DNA of 53,076 bases from Methanohalophilus portucalensis (GCF_002761295.1 NZ_CP017881.1:747604-800679); one strand, 5' to 3'. Positions 25,798-34,037 are shown, counted from the first letter of the stretch. The notes: generated from the sequence alone by a model not told the origin. Made by a program: numbers and translations.

Positions 25798-26217
25798 ATG
25801 GGAGTTCAAGATAAAGATTACCCAAAAAGTAATTTTAACTCAAATCAATCAGAAAAAGAAATCGTTAAGTGTTTTCATTGTGGGATTACCCCCGATAAAT
25901 ACAATAGTTTAATGGATGCAGTTAATATAGATGACAAAGGTCATCTAAAACATAAAAGTAATTGTTCCTTCAAGGTATGCAAAAACTGTGGGGAAATTTT
26001 TTGCCCAATCGATATTTTACCTGAAAAACATAATTGTATTGGTAAACCAAATGAAAACTCTCAAAATAATCATACGATTGAACCATATAATTGGTTTGCT
26101 TCGGAACAAGAAAAAAGAAACAAGAAACAACCATCTTACTATTCTTTTATACCAAAAATACTCGCTTTATTGGTGATAATTGCATTACTATTGTTGTATC
26201 TTTATCTAAACACATAA
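25798..26217 (+). CDS. MGVQDKDY-motif AN1 zinc finger protein with C-terminal membrane anchor
   Basis: 139 residues joining three parts found in two separate genes at 17944-18983: the N-terminal MGVQDKDYPK motif, an AN1-type finger (CFHC, then VCKNCGEIFCPIDILPEKHN-C) and a C-terminal span (ILALLVIIALLLLYLYL). At the first His ligand position of the finger there is Asp (C-P-I-D), so metal binding may differ from its paralogue. The gene is convergent with the integrase, 11 bases apart. Function unknown. Confidence 0.78.
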   Translation: MGVQDKDYPKSNFNSNQSEKEIVKCFHCGITPDKYNSLMDAVNIDDKGHLKHKSNCSFKVCKNCGEIFCPIDILPEKHNCIGKPNENSQNNHTIEPYNWFASEQEKRNKKQPSYYSFIPKILALLVIIALLLLYLYLNT

Positions 26218-26228
26218 GAAGTCGTTTT

Positions 26229-27836
26229 TCACTCACCTATATCGTACTTTTTCTTTATTTCTTCTATTTTTTCGAGATAGGGTTCTTTTATACGTTCAAT
26301 TTCATATTCAAATCTTCCTTTTTCTTTTTTTAATATTTTTATTGTTCTTTTGTAACTATCAATGTCTTTCGTAGTCAAATTGACATATTCTTTGCCATCA
26401 ATAATAGTAGTTTTAATTTTATTTTTGTCAGTGCCTATTAGAGTTAATTTTTCAATGGGTTTCATACCATATGTTAGATACTTATTATATTCCTTTATCC
26501 AGTACTCTTTATCCTCTATTTCTTTTTGATATGGATAGGTAATTGCATCTATTTTTACTTGTTCATTATTAACTTCACTTTCCATTCTCATCATTTTTAT
26601 TTCTTTATTATGTTCTATTTCCATTTCAGCTATTTTCTTTTCAAGTCTTCTTTCTCTATCTTTTATTAGGTTTATATTGACTTTTTCTGTAAACATCAAA
26701 TGGTTCATGTAATCAACATATTTGTCTTTTAAAACTGTCACAGCTTCTTCAGGAGTTCCATAATTTGTCAAATACGTTTCATATGATTCACCTGTTGATT
26801 TTCCAGCTAAAAAATGTACGTCTTGTATTCCGTAACCATAACTATGCAATGTTTTTATGAAGAAACTACGTAAATTATGTGTACGAAGCTTATTGTATTT
26901 CCCCTCTCCAGTTGATAATCCAGATTCATGTGCGATTTTCACCATATATTTGCCTATATTATGTGGTCGTAAACATCGTTTTTTATCATCAAAATCATCC
27001 AAATAATAGTCAGGTATATCCCGCATTAGAAATAACTAATCACTATGGTTTCTCCATTCACGTTTACTTTTCAATATATTAGCGGGTTTCCCTCTATAAT
27101 TTACATTTTTATTATCTTTGTTTTTATATGTAGGGTTGCGGTTTCTCCATTCTAAATATTCACATACAGCTTTAGTAGCTTCAGGATTTAAAAAGGAAAG
27201 GTGCTCCACATCTGTTTTTCCTCTTTTTAATAATTCTAATGTAACTATTTTATTTTCATCAATATTTTCCTAAACATCACCAACAGTCAATTTCGTAATA
27301 TCATCAGACGCCATACCCGTCGATACTGCAACTAAAATATAAGCTCTTATTAGAGGATTTTCTCCTGCATAATTTTCTAAAACATTCTTAATATCTTCAT
27401 AAGTTAATCTTTCATTATTTCCATCTTTCTTATTTGTTTTTTTTGCTATGACATTTTCAGAAATAGGAATATCATAATATTTGTAAAAGTTATGAATACA
27501 CCGAAGTCTCTGATTAACTGTTTTTTCCGAGGAATTTCTTTCATTTATCAAATAATTTTTAAATTTACGAATATATCGTATGTGTTTTTGCCTTTGTATA
27601 ATAACTTTGTCATCTAATTCGTCGAGTGCTTCATCTATCAATTCATCTGGTGTTTTCCCTGTGAATTTTACATATATTTGTAATGTACTTTTGTAATTTT
27701 TTCTTGTGTTAATACTTTTTTTACTTTCTATCCATTCTTTACATGATTCATATTCATCAACACATTTTCCATTTATTTTGTATTTTAAATGGTCTTTATT
27801 TCGTCTTTTATCTACCTTTTTATTTTGATTATTCAT
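26229..27836 (-). CDS. tyrosine recombinase (integrase) with two in-frame amber codons
   Basis: A single frame of 536 codons, interrupted only by TAG at codons 189 and 267. Residues 30-130 are the core-binding domain (SINTRKNYKSTLQIYVKFTG). The catalytic domain starts near 160 with STGMASDDITKLTVGDV, where Arg I seems to be Ala. His320 and Arg323 lie in RTHNLRSFF, Lys346 replaces the usual box II His (LAGKS), and the nucleophile is probably Tyr355 in ESYETYL. A coiled-coil tail of about 170 residues follows. AAAGGTG precedes ATG. Read with pyrrolysine or suppressed, the protein is whole; read as stops, it is a pseudogene. It lies next to attR. Confidence 0.8.
27036..27038 (-). other. second in-frame amber codon of the integrase
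   Basis: TAG (CTA on the + strand) between REWRNHSD and LFLMRDIP, in the same frame as both halves. In related recombinases this position holds an ordinary residue just before the Leu-Phe strand. Confidence 0.85.
27270..27272 (-). other. first in-frame amber codon of the integrase
   Basis: TAG directly after KLTVGDV and before ENIDENKIVTLELLKRG, the normal continuation of the catalytic domain. The frame is unchanged across it. Confidence 0.85.
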
Positions 27837-27901
27837 TCAATTACACCTTTCATACTTTTTGATATGATTCATATGATATAATCACATCGATATCGATTTG
27901 A

Positions 27902-27916
27902 TTATCGTGAAAATCA
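27902..27916. other. attR core
   Basis: TTATCGTGAAAATCA, identical to attL. The adjacent element-side DNA carries palindromic segments (TCGATATCGA near 27888 and ATGATTCATATGAT near 27863) that may be integrase or excisionase arm sites. Confidence 0.8.
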
Positions 27917-27939
27917 GGATAGCTTGCACATTTTTCACC
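27917..27939 (-). promoter_or_regulatory. stranded ancestral start and ribosome-binding site of DUF401
   Basis: On the minus strand GGTGA (27935-27939) is followed after 5 bases by GTG CAA GCT ATC C, which continues in frame into the att core and, if the element is removed, into DUF401 (MQAILIFTITIV). This is the displaced translation start of that gene. Confidence 0.75.
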
Positions 27940-28122
27940 GTTTTTGGTTAATTCACATTCTGTATATCATCTCCAGTTATATTTTCTGTATATTTTAAAC
28001 CAATGTTTTCAAAAATACCTTTAATACGGAACAGCAATTTAAATAGCAAAAGAATAGGTTTAATTATAAAAAAATCTAATTTAATATCCTCTTAAAACAA
28101 TCACATTAAAGGTGCTTTTGCC

Positions 28123-29046
28123 ATGGCTAAAATCTCAGTAATAGGAGCAGGGAATGTTGGTGCAACTACTGTGCAGAGACTTGCCGAAATGGAATTCGGT
28201 AACATTGTCCTTGTGGATATAGTTGAAGGTTTACCTCAGGGAAAAGCCTTGGACCTTATGCAGGCAGGGTCTATAGTAGGATATGATACTAAAATCAAGG
28301 GCAGTAATGACTATGCGGACATTGTTGATTCAGATATTGTTATCATAACTGCCGGTGCTGCAAGAAAACCCGGAATGAGCCGGACTGATCTGATAAATAT
28401 CAATACTAAGATCATGAAAGATGTTTGTGAGAAAATCAAGCAATATGCACCTAAATCGATTGTAATTGCTGTTACCAATCCTCTTGATGTAATGACTTAT
28501 GTGGCCCTGAAAGTCACTGGTTTTGAACCAAATCGTGTGTTTGGAATGAGTGGAATACTTGATACGGGACGTTTTGCCAGTTTTATTGCCGATGAGCTTG
28601 CCTGCTCCAAAAGAGATGTTGAAGCAATGGTAATAGGTGGTCATGGGGACCAGATGCTTCCTCTTCCCCAGCATTCTTCAGTATTCGGGACGCCTCTGCC
28701 AGAATTGCTTGGGGAAGATGTAATTGCAGGGCTTGTAGAACGTACAATCCATGGTGGTGCTGAAATAGTTGCTCTTCTCAAACAGGGTAGCGCCTTTTAT
28801 GCACCTTCTGCTGCCATAGTCCAGATGGTTGAATCAATTTTGAGAGATGAAAAGAGAATCTTACCTGTTTCTGCTTATCTGGAGGGGGAATACGGCCAGA
28901 AAGGAATATACTTCGGTGTACCTGCCAAAATTGGTTGTGATGGCATTGAAGGGATAATAGAGCTGGAACTGACAGAAGAACAGAAAAAGGCAATAAAAGA
29001 CTCCTCTGCAAATATAAAGGAAAGCATCGATTATCTGGATATATGA
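28123..29046 (+). CDS. mdh: malate dehydrogenase (lactate/malate dehydrogenase family)
   Basis: 307 residues. The Rossmann motif is ISVIGAGNVGATTVQRLAEM, the NAD-selecting Asp is in VLVDIVEG, the malate-specific active-site loop is ARKPGMSRTDL, the catalytic Asp/Arg region is FGMSGILDTGRF, and the catalytic His is in GGHGDQM. It interconverts malate and oxaloacetate, feeding the incomplete citrate cycle of methanogens. Typical length. It is divergent from the ancestral DUF401 gene; the element ends about 200 bases upstream. Confidence 0.93.
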   Translation: MAKISVIGAGNVGATTVQRLAEMEFGNIVLVDIVEGLPQGKALDLMQAGSIVGYDTKIKGSNDYADIVDSDIVIITAGAARKPGMSRTDLININTKIMKDVCEKIKQYAPKSIVIAVTNPLDVMTYVALKVTGFEPNRVFGMSGILDTGRFASFIADELACSKRDVEAMVIGGHGDQMLPLPQHSSVFGTPLPELLGEDVIAGLVERTIHGGAEIVALLKQGSAFYAPSAAIVQMVESILRDEKRILPVSAYLEGEYGQKGIYFGVPAKIGCDGIEGIIELELTEEQKKAIKDSSANIKESIDYLDI

Positions 29047-29174
29047 TATTTCGCATTTTAGCGAATTTTGTAGGAGAAAAAGGTGCAGCAACAAGTAGAC
29101 ATTTTGGGAGGCAATTGCCTATAAGGCTGGCATTGAATAATGCGAGAAATTAAAATATAATACTTCAAAGCCAG

Positions 29175-29327
29175 TTATAGTTTTTTGGCTTTGCAGAGGT
29201 TCTTGTCATCCTTTGCAACCCGACCACATTTCTTGCAGTAATATGAAGGATTCTTTATAAGTTTTTTAAATTCCTTTGTGTTTTCTTTTATATCATCTTT
29301 TTTCCAGGAACACATCTTTTTTGACAT
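29175..29327 (-). CDS. 50-residue zinc-ribbon-like protein
   Basis: MSKKMCSWKKDD at the start, a lysine-rich middle, and YYCKKCGRVAKDDKNLCKAK with CxxC plus a further Cys at the C-terminus. AAGGAGGAC, an ideal ribosome-binding site, lies just before ATG 29327, which fixes the start. Similar small basic proteins occur in other methanogens, without known function. A hairpin (AAAGCCA / TGGCTTT) spans the stop codon. A 12-bp palindrome AGGCAATTGCCT sits at 29109-29120, beyond its 3' end. Confidence 0.75.
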   Translation of the reverse strand: MSKKMCSWKKDDIKENTKEFKKLIKNPSYYCKKCGRVAKDDKNLCKAKKL

Positions 29328-29413
29328 ATTTGTCCTCCTTAAAAGGATCATAATCAAATCAAACTATACAATACTAGCTTGGTATGTGCTATTATTTTAA
29401 ATTATCCTGCAGT

Positions 29414-30292
29414 TCAGAAATCCCATAAATGTGCTGCATTTTTGTACAACACTCTGTCAACATCCTTTGTTGAAAAGGTTCCGTCTTCCTGTAGTTTAAC
29501 TATGTTCTGGAGTTGCTCCTGCAGGTTTCCCCAGGGTTCATCTGAACCAAAAAGGACTTTTCCTTCTGGCTGGCTGGTTATTATATCCTCAGTAGTCGTG
29601 CCATTATTTTTATACATATATCTGTATGCTTCATGGTTTGACATTGCCGTATCCAGATAGAGATTGTCAAGATCATTAACTGCTTTTATAATTTCAGGGA
29701 TACCATCCCCCAGATGTGCAAGCTGAAAATTAATATCCGGATATTGTTCCACTTTATCCAGCAATTTATAAGGATCTTTACTACACGCCATAGGGATGTG
29801 TAAAAGGAGGTTCATGTAGTTTTCATTCATATAACTCAGGATTGAATCATCAGGCATATTTCCATAGATTCCATAATACTTTATCCCTGCAGGAGGTTTT
29901 TCGTCTTCATCTTCATATTTTGCAATATTTTCGGCACTATCATTTGCAGCTATAAACGGTATAAAAGCAACCCGGTCATCATCAATTGCCCATATTTCAT
30001 CGTTTGCTCTGGTGTAATCTATCTTCCAACCAGAGTATGGTTCATCAGGGTCTGGGGATTTGTTTTTGAGATGGTAGAACAGGCCTTTCCAGAAATGTCC
30101 GAAAGTGTTTGATGGTTCTGGTTGTGCAAACAGAACACAGTTTTCAACATTATTCTGATCCATGTTCTCCTGCAGCCTCTGTATGTTATTACTGATCCTG
30201 GTGGTGGGCCTTAGCGCCATTGTCATAAAGATTGAATTTGTTCCGTAATGGCAATGTGCATCATTGATCCGATATTTTTCACATTTTTCCAT
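29414..30292 (-). CDS. amidohydrolase-family (TIM-barrel) protein
   Basis: 292 residues. The N-terminal metal motif is RINDAHCHYG (H-x-H), followed by FIPFIAAND, a His in LLLHIPMA, QLAHLGDGIPEI and VLFGSDEPWG with the metal Asp. The order fits the amidohydrolase-2 group (COG2159), which includes decarboxylases and hydrolases. The substrate is unknown. No operon partner is evident. Confidence 0.8.
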   Translation of the reverse strand: MEKCEKYRINDAHCHYGTNSIFMTMALRPTTRISNNIQRLQENMDQNNVENCVLFAQPEPSNTFGHFWKGLFYHLKNKSPDPDEPYSGWKIDYTRANDEIWAIDDDRVAFIPFIAANDSAENIAKYEDEDEKPPAGIKYYGIYGNMPDDSILSYMNENYMNLLLHIPMACSKDPYKLLDKVEQYPDINFQLAHLGDGIPEIIKAVNDLDNLYLDTAMSNHEAYRYMYKNNGTTTEDIITSQPEGKVLFGSDEPWGNLQEQLQNIVKLQEDGTFSTKDVDRVLYKNAAHLWDF

Positions 30293-30604
30293 GAAGAACT
30301 GTTTTTATTTATACCACATATACATACTCGACACAAAGATTTGCTTACTGCTGTCTTTTCTTAAGCCTTTGTCGAATTGATGAGGCTTGTACATAATGTA
30401 TCGTCTATGCTGGAGTACAGAAGAATTAGATTATATGAAAATAGCATAGATGCGCGTTTTTCACATTATTTACTTGAGGATGTCGGCAAATTTTGGGTGT
30501 GGTTAATAATAGGCAGAAAGGTTTATTAATGATAAATCATTATAGATATTTGTAATGATTAAACATCACAATATGTGTGATAATAAATAAACGGAGGTTA
30601 GTAA
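30293..30604. promoter_or_regulatory. divergent control region with palindrome at 30527-30542
   Basis: No gene is seen. A perfect inverted repeat TAATGAT-AA-ATCATTA (30527-30542) lies about 50 bases before the ribosome-binding site (GGAGGT, 30593-30598) of the small membrane protein gene, and a related TAATGATTA follows at about 30552. This is a likely operator for the 30605-31683 genes. Confidence 0.5.
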
Positions 30605-30766
30605 ATGGAAATTTACCAAAATGGATCTATACATGAGAGCGGGGATCTTACCAGACAAGCAAACCATACCATGACCATTAATGAAATGGTTTTCATGATG
30701 GTTATTCTGGCATTTGGATTGTTTTCTCTGTACAGGTTGACCGCTTATGCCAACCTTATCGGCTGA
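30605..30766 (+). CDS. 53-residue single-span membrane protein
   Basis: Starts MEIYQNGSIHESGDLTRQAN, then one hydrophobic span (MVFMMVILAFGLFSLYRL) and a short tail ending LIG. GGAGGT lies 6 bases before ATG. A perfect terminator follows 9 bases after the stop, and the TrkA-C membrane protein gene comes 134 bases later. I do not recognise a family; the position suggests a partner of the downstream ion-transport protein. Confidence 0.72.
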   Translation: MEIYQNGSIHESGDLTRQANHTMTINEMVFMMVILAFGLFSLYRLTAYANLIG

Positions 30767-30775
30767 TCATTAAAG

Positions 30776-30794
30776 GGCAATTCACCGAATTGCC
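30776..30794 (+). terminator. terminator after the 53-residue protein gene
   Basis: GGCAATTC-ACC-GAATTGCC, a perfect 8-bp stem followed by TAATTTTCC. Confidence 0.75.
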
Positions 30795-30900
30795 TAATTT
30801 TCCTCCTCTCCTATTGTTTTTGTTTATTTTGTCATTCCATTTAACTCAGAAAATGATAAATGGTTTCAGGTCCAATAGGACACAAGGAGCAAACTTCTAA

Positions 30901-31683
30901 ATGATAGCGGCATTTATTACGGTTTTTGCAGTAATTATTTTATCTCTTTTTATCAATCGTATAGCCACGATTGCGCTAACCCTTACCGGTCTTTCCCGTG
31001 AAGTCTCACGTTTCCAGGCAAGGTCTGCACTTACAGGTGCGGGATTTACTACCACGGAATCTGAAAAAATGATGAATCATCCTGTAAGGCGCAGGATACT
31101 GATGTTGCTTATGCTTGTGGGAAATGCCGGAATAATAACCCTGATGGCCTCTGTAGTCCTTGTTTTCCTGAGCCCCTCGTCTGATACACTGCTAAGTTAT
31201 ATCGTTGTCATTACACTTGGTATGCTAGTGATTTTAATCATTACCCGTAGCAAAAAAGCCGATCGGTTTCTCAGCCGTGTTATCACTTTTTCTCTTACCA
31301 GATGGACTGATATCCAGACATCGGATTCTGCAAGCCTGATTTACCTGGGTGGGGATTATCAGGTTTCAGAACTGGAAGTTGGCTCTGAAGATTGGCTAGC
31401 AGGTAAAATCCTGAATGAGTTGAACCTTGTGGATGAGGGGGTGCTGATTCTTGGTATCCAGAAACCCGGCGGTAAATACATTGGAGCCCCTGTAGCGTCC
31501 ACACGTATTGAAGTTAATGATGTACTCCTTCTATACGGCAGAGGCGAATCTTTGCGCTCCCTGGATAGAAGGCGTAAAGGGCTTCGTGGGGCGGTTGCAC
31601 ACGCCGAAGCAGTGGCACAGCAGAGGGACGTGGTGGAAGAACAGAAAACAGGCAGTAAACAAAGTGAGTCTGCGGATATTTGA
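30901..31683 (+). CDS. membrane protein with C-terminal TrkA-C (RCK_C) domain
   Basis: 260 residues. Three hydrophobic spans occupy about 1-120, with SALTGAGFTTTES between the first two, a segment reminiscent of the pore loops of Ktr/Trk potassium proteins. Residues about 140-215 form a TrkA-C fold (SELEVGSEDWLAGKILNEL, ending VNDVLLLYGRGESL), which binds a nucleotide or similar ligand and gates transporters. The tail is charged. Probably a ligand-controlled cation transport or sensor protein; it is too small to be a full Trk transporter. Confidence 0.75.
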   Translation: MIAAFITVFAVIILSLFINRIATIALTLTGLSREVSRFQARSALTGAGFTTTESEKMMNHPVRRRILMLLMLVGNAGIITLMASVVLVFLSPSSDTLLSYIVVITLGMLVILIITRSKKADRFLSRVITFSLTRWTDIQTSDSASLIYLGGDYQVSELEVGSEDWLAGKILNELNLVDEGVLILGIQKPGGKYIGAPVASTRIEVNDVLLLYGRGESLRSLDRRRKGLRGAVAHAEAVAQQRDVVEEQKTGSKQSESADI

Positions 31684-32003
31684 TTATTTTTCTTCGATAT
31701 ACTTTTCTATTTTTTGCTTTTAGATTGGGCTTATTTGGCAAATTCAGTATAGGCTCGTTGTAAAATACCACTAAATATATCCAGTTTTTTAGTAAAACCA
31801 ATTTATGGGATTGTTTTGCTTACCGACAACCTTTATATACTTGCCGTTGTTATGGACCATGCCTCTTTTTGTTTAAAGAAACATTTAGAACAAGTACATT
31901 TAATTGATCATCATTATCCCCAAAGATGCCTATACAGGCACCTATTCTGTGTCAGGCAATTTTTTAGGATACTGTGATAGCAGAATATAAAAGGAATTTC
32001 ACC
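31684..32003 (+). promoter_or_regulatory. promoter and long 5' leader of the DEAD-box helicase gene
   Basis: TATA box TTTATATA at 31832-31839 predicts a transcript start near 31861, leaving a leader of about 140 bases before ATG 32004. A small hairpin TGCC-TATACA-GGCA lies at 31927-31940. Long leaders on deaD are known in cold-adapted methanogens, where they take part in cold induction. The first 150 bases hold no gene. Confidence 0.6.
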
Positions 32004-33299
32004 ATGGAATCATTAACTTTTAAAGATTTGAATTTATCGAAAAATATTGAACGTGCAGTTGAAGACATGGGTTTTGAGGAACCCACCCCTATTCAGTCTC
32101 AATCTATTCCCTATCTTATGGAAGGTAAGGATGTAATAGGACAGGCGCAGACCGGTACCGGTAAAACTGCTGCCTTCGGTATACCTGCTCTTGAAATGCT
32201 GGATGTTAAAAGTAAGAAGGTGCAGGTAGTGGTCCTCTGTCCAACCAGAGAACTGGCAAATCAGGTTGCCGAGGAGATGAGCAAACTTGCCAAGTACCAG
32301 AATACCAAAATGTTACCGGTTTACGGTGGTCAACCCATAGACAGGCAGATTAAGGCCCTGAGAAGAGGCGTACACATTGTAATTGGTACTCCCGGGCGAG
32401 TTATGGACCATATCCAGAGAAAGACACTGAAACTTGACGGTGTTAAAATGCTGGTGCTGGATGAAGCTGATGAAATGCTTGATATGGGTTTCAGGGAGGA
32501 TATTGAATTTATTCTCAGTCGCGTGCCCGGCCAGAAACAGACCGTTCTATTTTCTGCCACGATGCCCCAGCCAATCATTAAACTCACAAAGAAATACCAG
32601 CAAAACCCTCAAATGGTAAAGACTGTTCATAAGAAACTAACGGTCCCCCAGATTGAACAATTCTATTTCGAAGTCAAAAACAATGCAAAGACCGAAGTTT
32701 TGTGCCGTTTGATAGATATTTACAATTTCAAGTCATCCCTTGTTTTCTGTAATACCAAGAAAAATGTCGATAAACAGGTTGAAACTCTCAAGGCACGAGG
32801 TTATCTTGCAGATGGAATGCATGGTGATATGAGGCAAGCGCAAAGGGAACGTGTCATGGCCAATTTCAGGAAAGGAGAAATTGAGACACTCGTTGCAACC
32901 GATGTTGCTGCCCGTGGTATCGATGTGGAGAACATCGAGGCTGTTTTTAATTATGACATCCCTCAGGATGAGGAATCATATGTCCACAGGATAGGCAGAA
33001 CCGGTAGGGCAGGCAAAGAAGGAGTTGCAATAACCTTTGCTTCCGGTAAGGACATCCGTAAGATCAAAGATATACAGAAACACACCAAGGCAAAGATCAC
33101 AAGGAAAAATGTTCCTTCCCAGAGTGATGTTGAAGATATCAGGGCGGAAATGCTGTCACAAAACGTCAAGAAGATAATCGATGATGGGCATATTGGCAAA
33201 TATGAGCACTGGGTTGAAAATTTACTGGAAGAAGATTATGCTTCAGTGGATGTTGCAGCTGCCCTTGTAAAAATTCTGTTAGCAGAAGAGAAGAAGTAA
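32004..33299 (+). CDS. deaD: DEAD-box RNA helicase (cold-shock type)
   Basis: 431 residues with all helicase motifs in order: Q motif (FEEPTPIQSQSIPYL), I (AQTGTGKT), Ia (PTRELANQ), Ib (TPGR), II (VLDEADEML), III (SATMP), IV (SLVFCNTKK), V (ATDVAARGIDV) and VI (HRIGRTGRAG). A C-terminal basic extension of about 70 residues follows. It unwinds structured RNA, important at low temperature. ATG 32004 is chosen because AAAAGGAATTTC precedes it; a GTG 30 bases upstream in frame has no site. Confidence 0.93.
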   Translation: MESLTFKDLNLSKNIERAVEDMGFEEPTPIQSQSIPYLMEGKDVIGQAQTGTGKTAAFGIPALEMLDVKSKKVQVVVLCPTRELANQVAEEMSKLAKYQNTKMLPVYGGQPIDRQIKALRRGVHIVIGTPGRVMDHIQRKTLKLDGVKMLVLDEADEMLDMGFREDIEFILSRVPGQKQTVLFSATMPQPIIKLTKKYQQNPQMVKTVHKKLTVPQIEQFYFEVKNNAKTEVLCRLIDIYNFKSSLVFCNTKKNVDKQVETLKARGYLADGMHGDMRQAQRERVMANFRKGEIETLVATDVAARGIDVENIEAVFNYDIPQDEESYVHRIGRTGRAGKEGVAITFASGKDIRKIKDIQKHTKAKITRKNVPSQSDVEDIRAEMLSQNVKKIIDDGHIGKYEHWVENLLEEDYASVDVAAALVKILLAEEKK

Positions 33300-33309
33300 G
33301 CCTGCCACA

Positions 33310-33334
33310 GGGAGGTTTTATTTTCACACCTCCC
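33310..33334 (+). terminator. terminator after deaD
   Basis: GGGAGGT / ACCTCCC stem with a T-rich loop, beginning 10 bases after the stop codon. Confidence 0.65.
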
Positions 33335-33509
33335 TATTCAAAAAGTATATATACCATAACATCGTATTAAGATTGCTTTCAAGAGATTAAGGCTACTGCG
33401 ATAAATATTAGGTTTATACGTTTTTACTTATACCGTATTTACTATTTTCCTATGTTTTCCAACTAGTTAATTATCTGTTTTAAGCTTCATTAGAAAGGAC
33501 GTGTAATAT

Positions 33510-33713
33510 TTGTTTAACAATATGGATTCAAGTGCACCAGTAGAAGCTGGCGAAAGTTATGAAGTGACCATCGAAGATATCGCAAGAGAAGGAGACGGCA
33601 TTGCAAGAGTTAGCGGCTTTGTCATCTTTGTTCCAAACACCGAAGTCGGCGATGAAGTCACTGTTAAAGTCACCAAAGTAATGCGTAAATTCGCATTCGG
33701 TGAAGTAGTTTAA
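33510..33713 (+). CDS. TRAM-domain RNA-binding protein
   Basis: 67 residues forming a single TRAM domain: SYEVTIEDIAREGDGIARVS, then FVIFVPNTEVGDEV and VTKVMRKFAFGEVV. Archaeal TRAM proteins act as abundant RNA chaperones, proposed as cold-shock protein substitutes in methanogens, and here the gene follows a cold-type helicase gene. TTG 33510 (Leu-Phe-Asn-Asn-Met) is preferred because AAGGA lies about 10 bases upstream and the family usually starts MFNN; ATG 33522 is too far from the site. Confidence 0.9.
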   Translation: MFNNMDSSAPVEAGESYEVTIEDIAREGDGIARVSGFVIFVPNTEVGDEVTVKVTKVMRKFAFGEVV

Positions 33714-34037
33714 ATCTTCTGATTTTGAAAAAAACGATTTGGGTATTTCCCAAATCCCTATTTTTATTTCTATTCCTATGCTGTAATTTAGTATTTGAAT
33801 ACCTATTAAGTTAACTTTAATACTGTTCTATAGTTTTCCTCGCGAAGTTAGTGGGAACTTTGTTTGGGTTAGTTAATCTTCAATTTATTATAACAATGTA
33901 TTCTTCAAAAAGCAGGAAATAGGACAATAAATCATCTATGTTCAGAATTTACTGAAGGTGATTTAAATCATGCAAAAGAAGGCTATATGGAAAATTCTAT
34001 CAAAAATCTGATTTTCAAAATTTTCCCGGAGATTGAT
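33714..34037. terminator. terminator at 33736-33756 and otherwise empty spacer
   Basis: GATTTGGG-TATTT-CCCAAATC forms an 8-bp stem followed by CCTATTTTTATTT, ending the TRAM transcript. The remaining 280 bases up to the minus-strand membrane protein gene are AT-rich, with no open frame, repeat or structure that I can support. Confidence 0.7.

Larger units (their letters stand above)
17758..27916. mobile_element. 10.1-kb integrated element with 15-bp att direct repeats
   Basis: The direct repeat TTATCGTGAAAATCA bounds a block that is much richer in A+T than its flanks and carries plasmid- and virus-type genes: tyrosine integrase next to the right repeat, serine recombinase, RHH regulator, AAA-type ATPase, iterons, winged-helix and AN1-finger proteins. 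On both sides are housekeeping genes (DUF401 and mdh). The 5' end of DUF401 can be rebuilt across the two ends, which shows where it entered. No capsid, portal or conjugation genes are seen, so it looks like an integrative plasmid. Confidence 0.88.

Noticed and set aside
26229-27836. Treating the integrase as two separate genes (26229-27026 and 27270-27836) plus a gap
   Set aside because: The gap is open in the same frame except for the two amber codons and encodes the expected middle of the catalytic domain; neither half alone is a functional recombinase.
17758-27916. Integration into a tRNA gene
   Set aside because: No tRNA-like sequence is present at either boundary; the att core is within the DUF401 start region.
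29109-29120. Palindrome AGGCAATTGCCT as an operator
   Set aside because: It lies between the 3' ends of two convergent genes, not at a promoter; more likely incidental or part of a terminator region.
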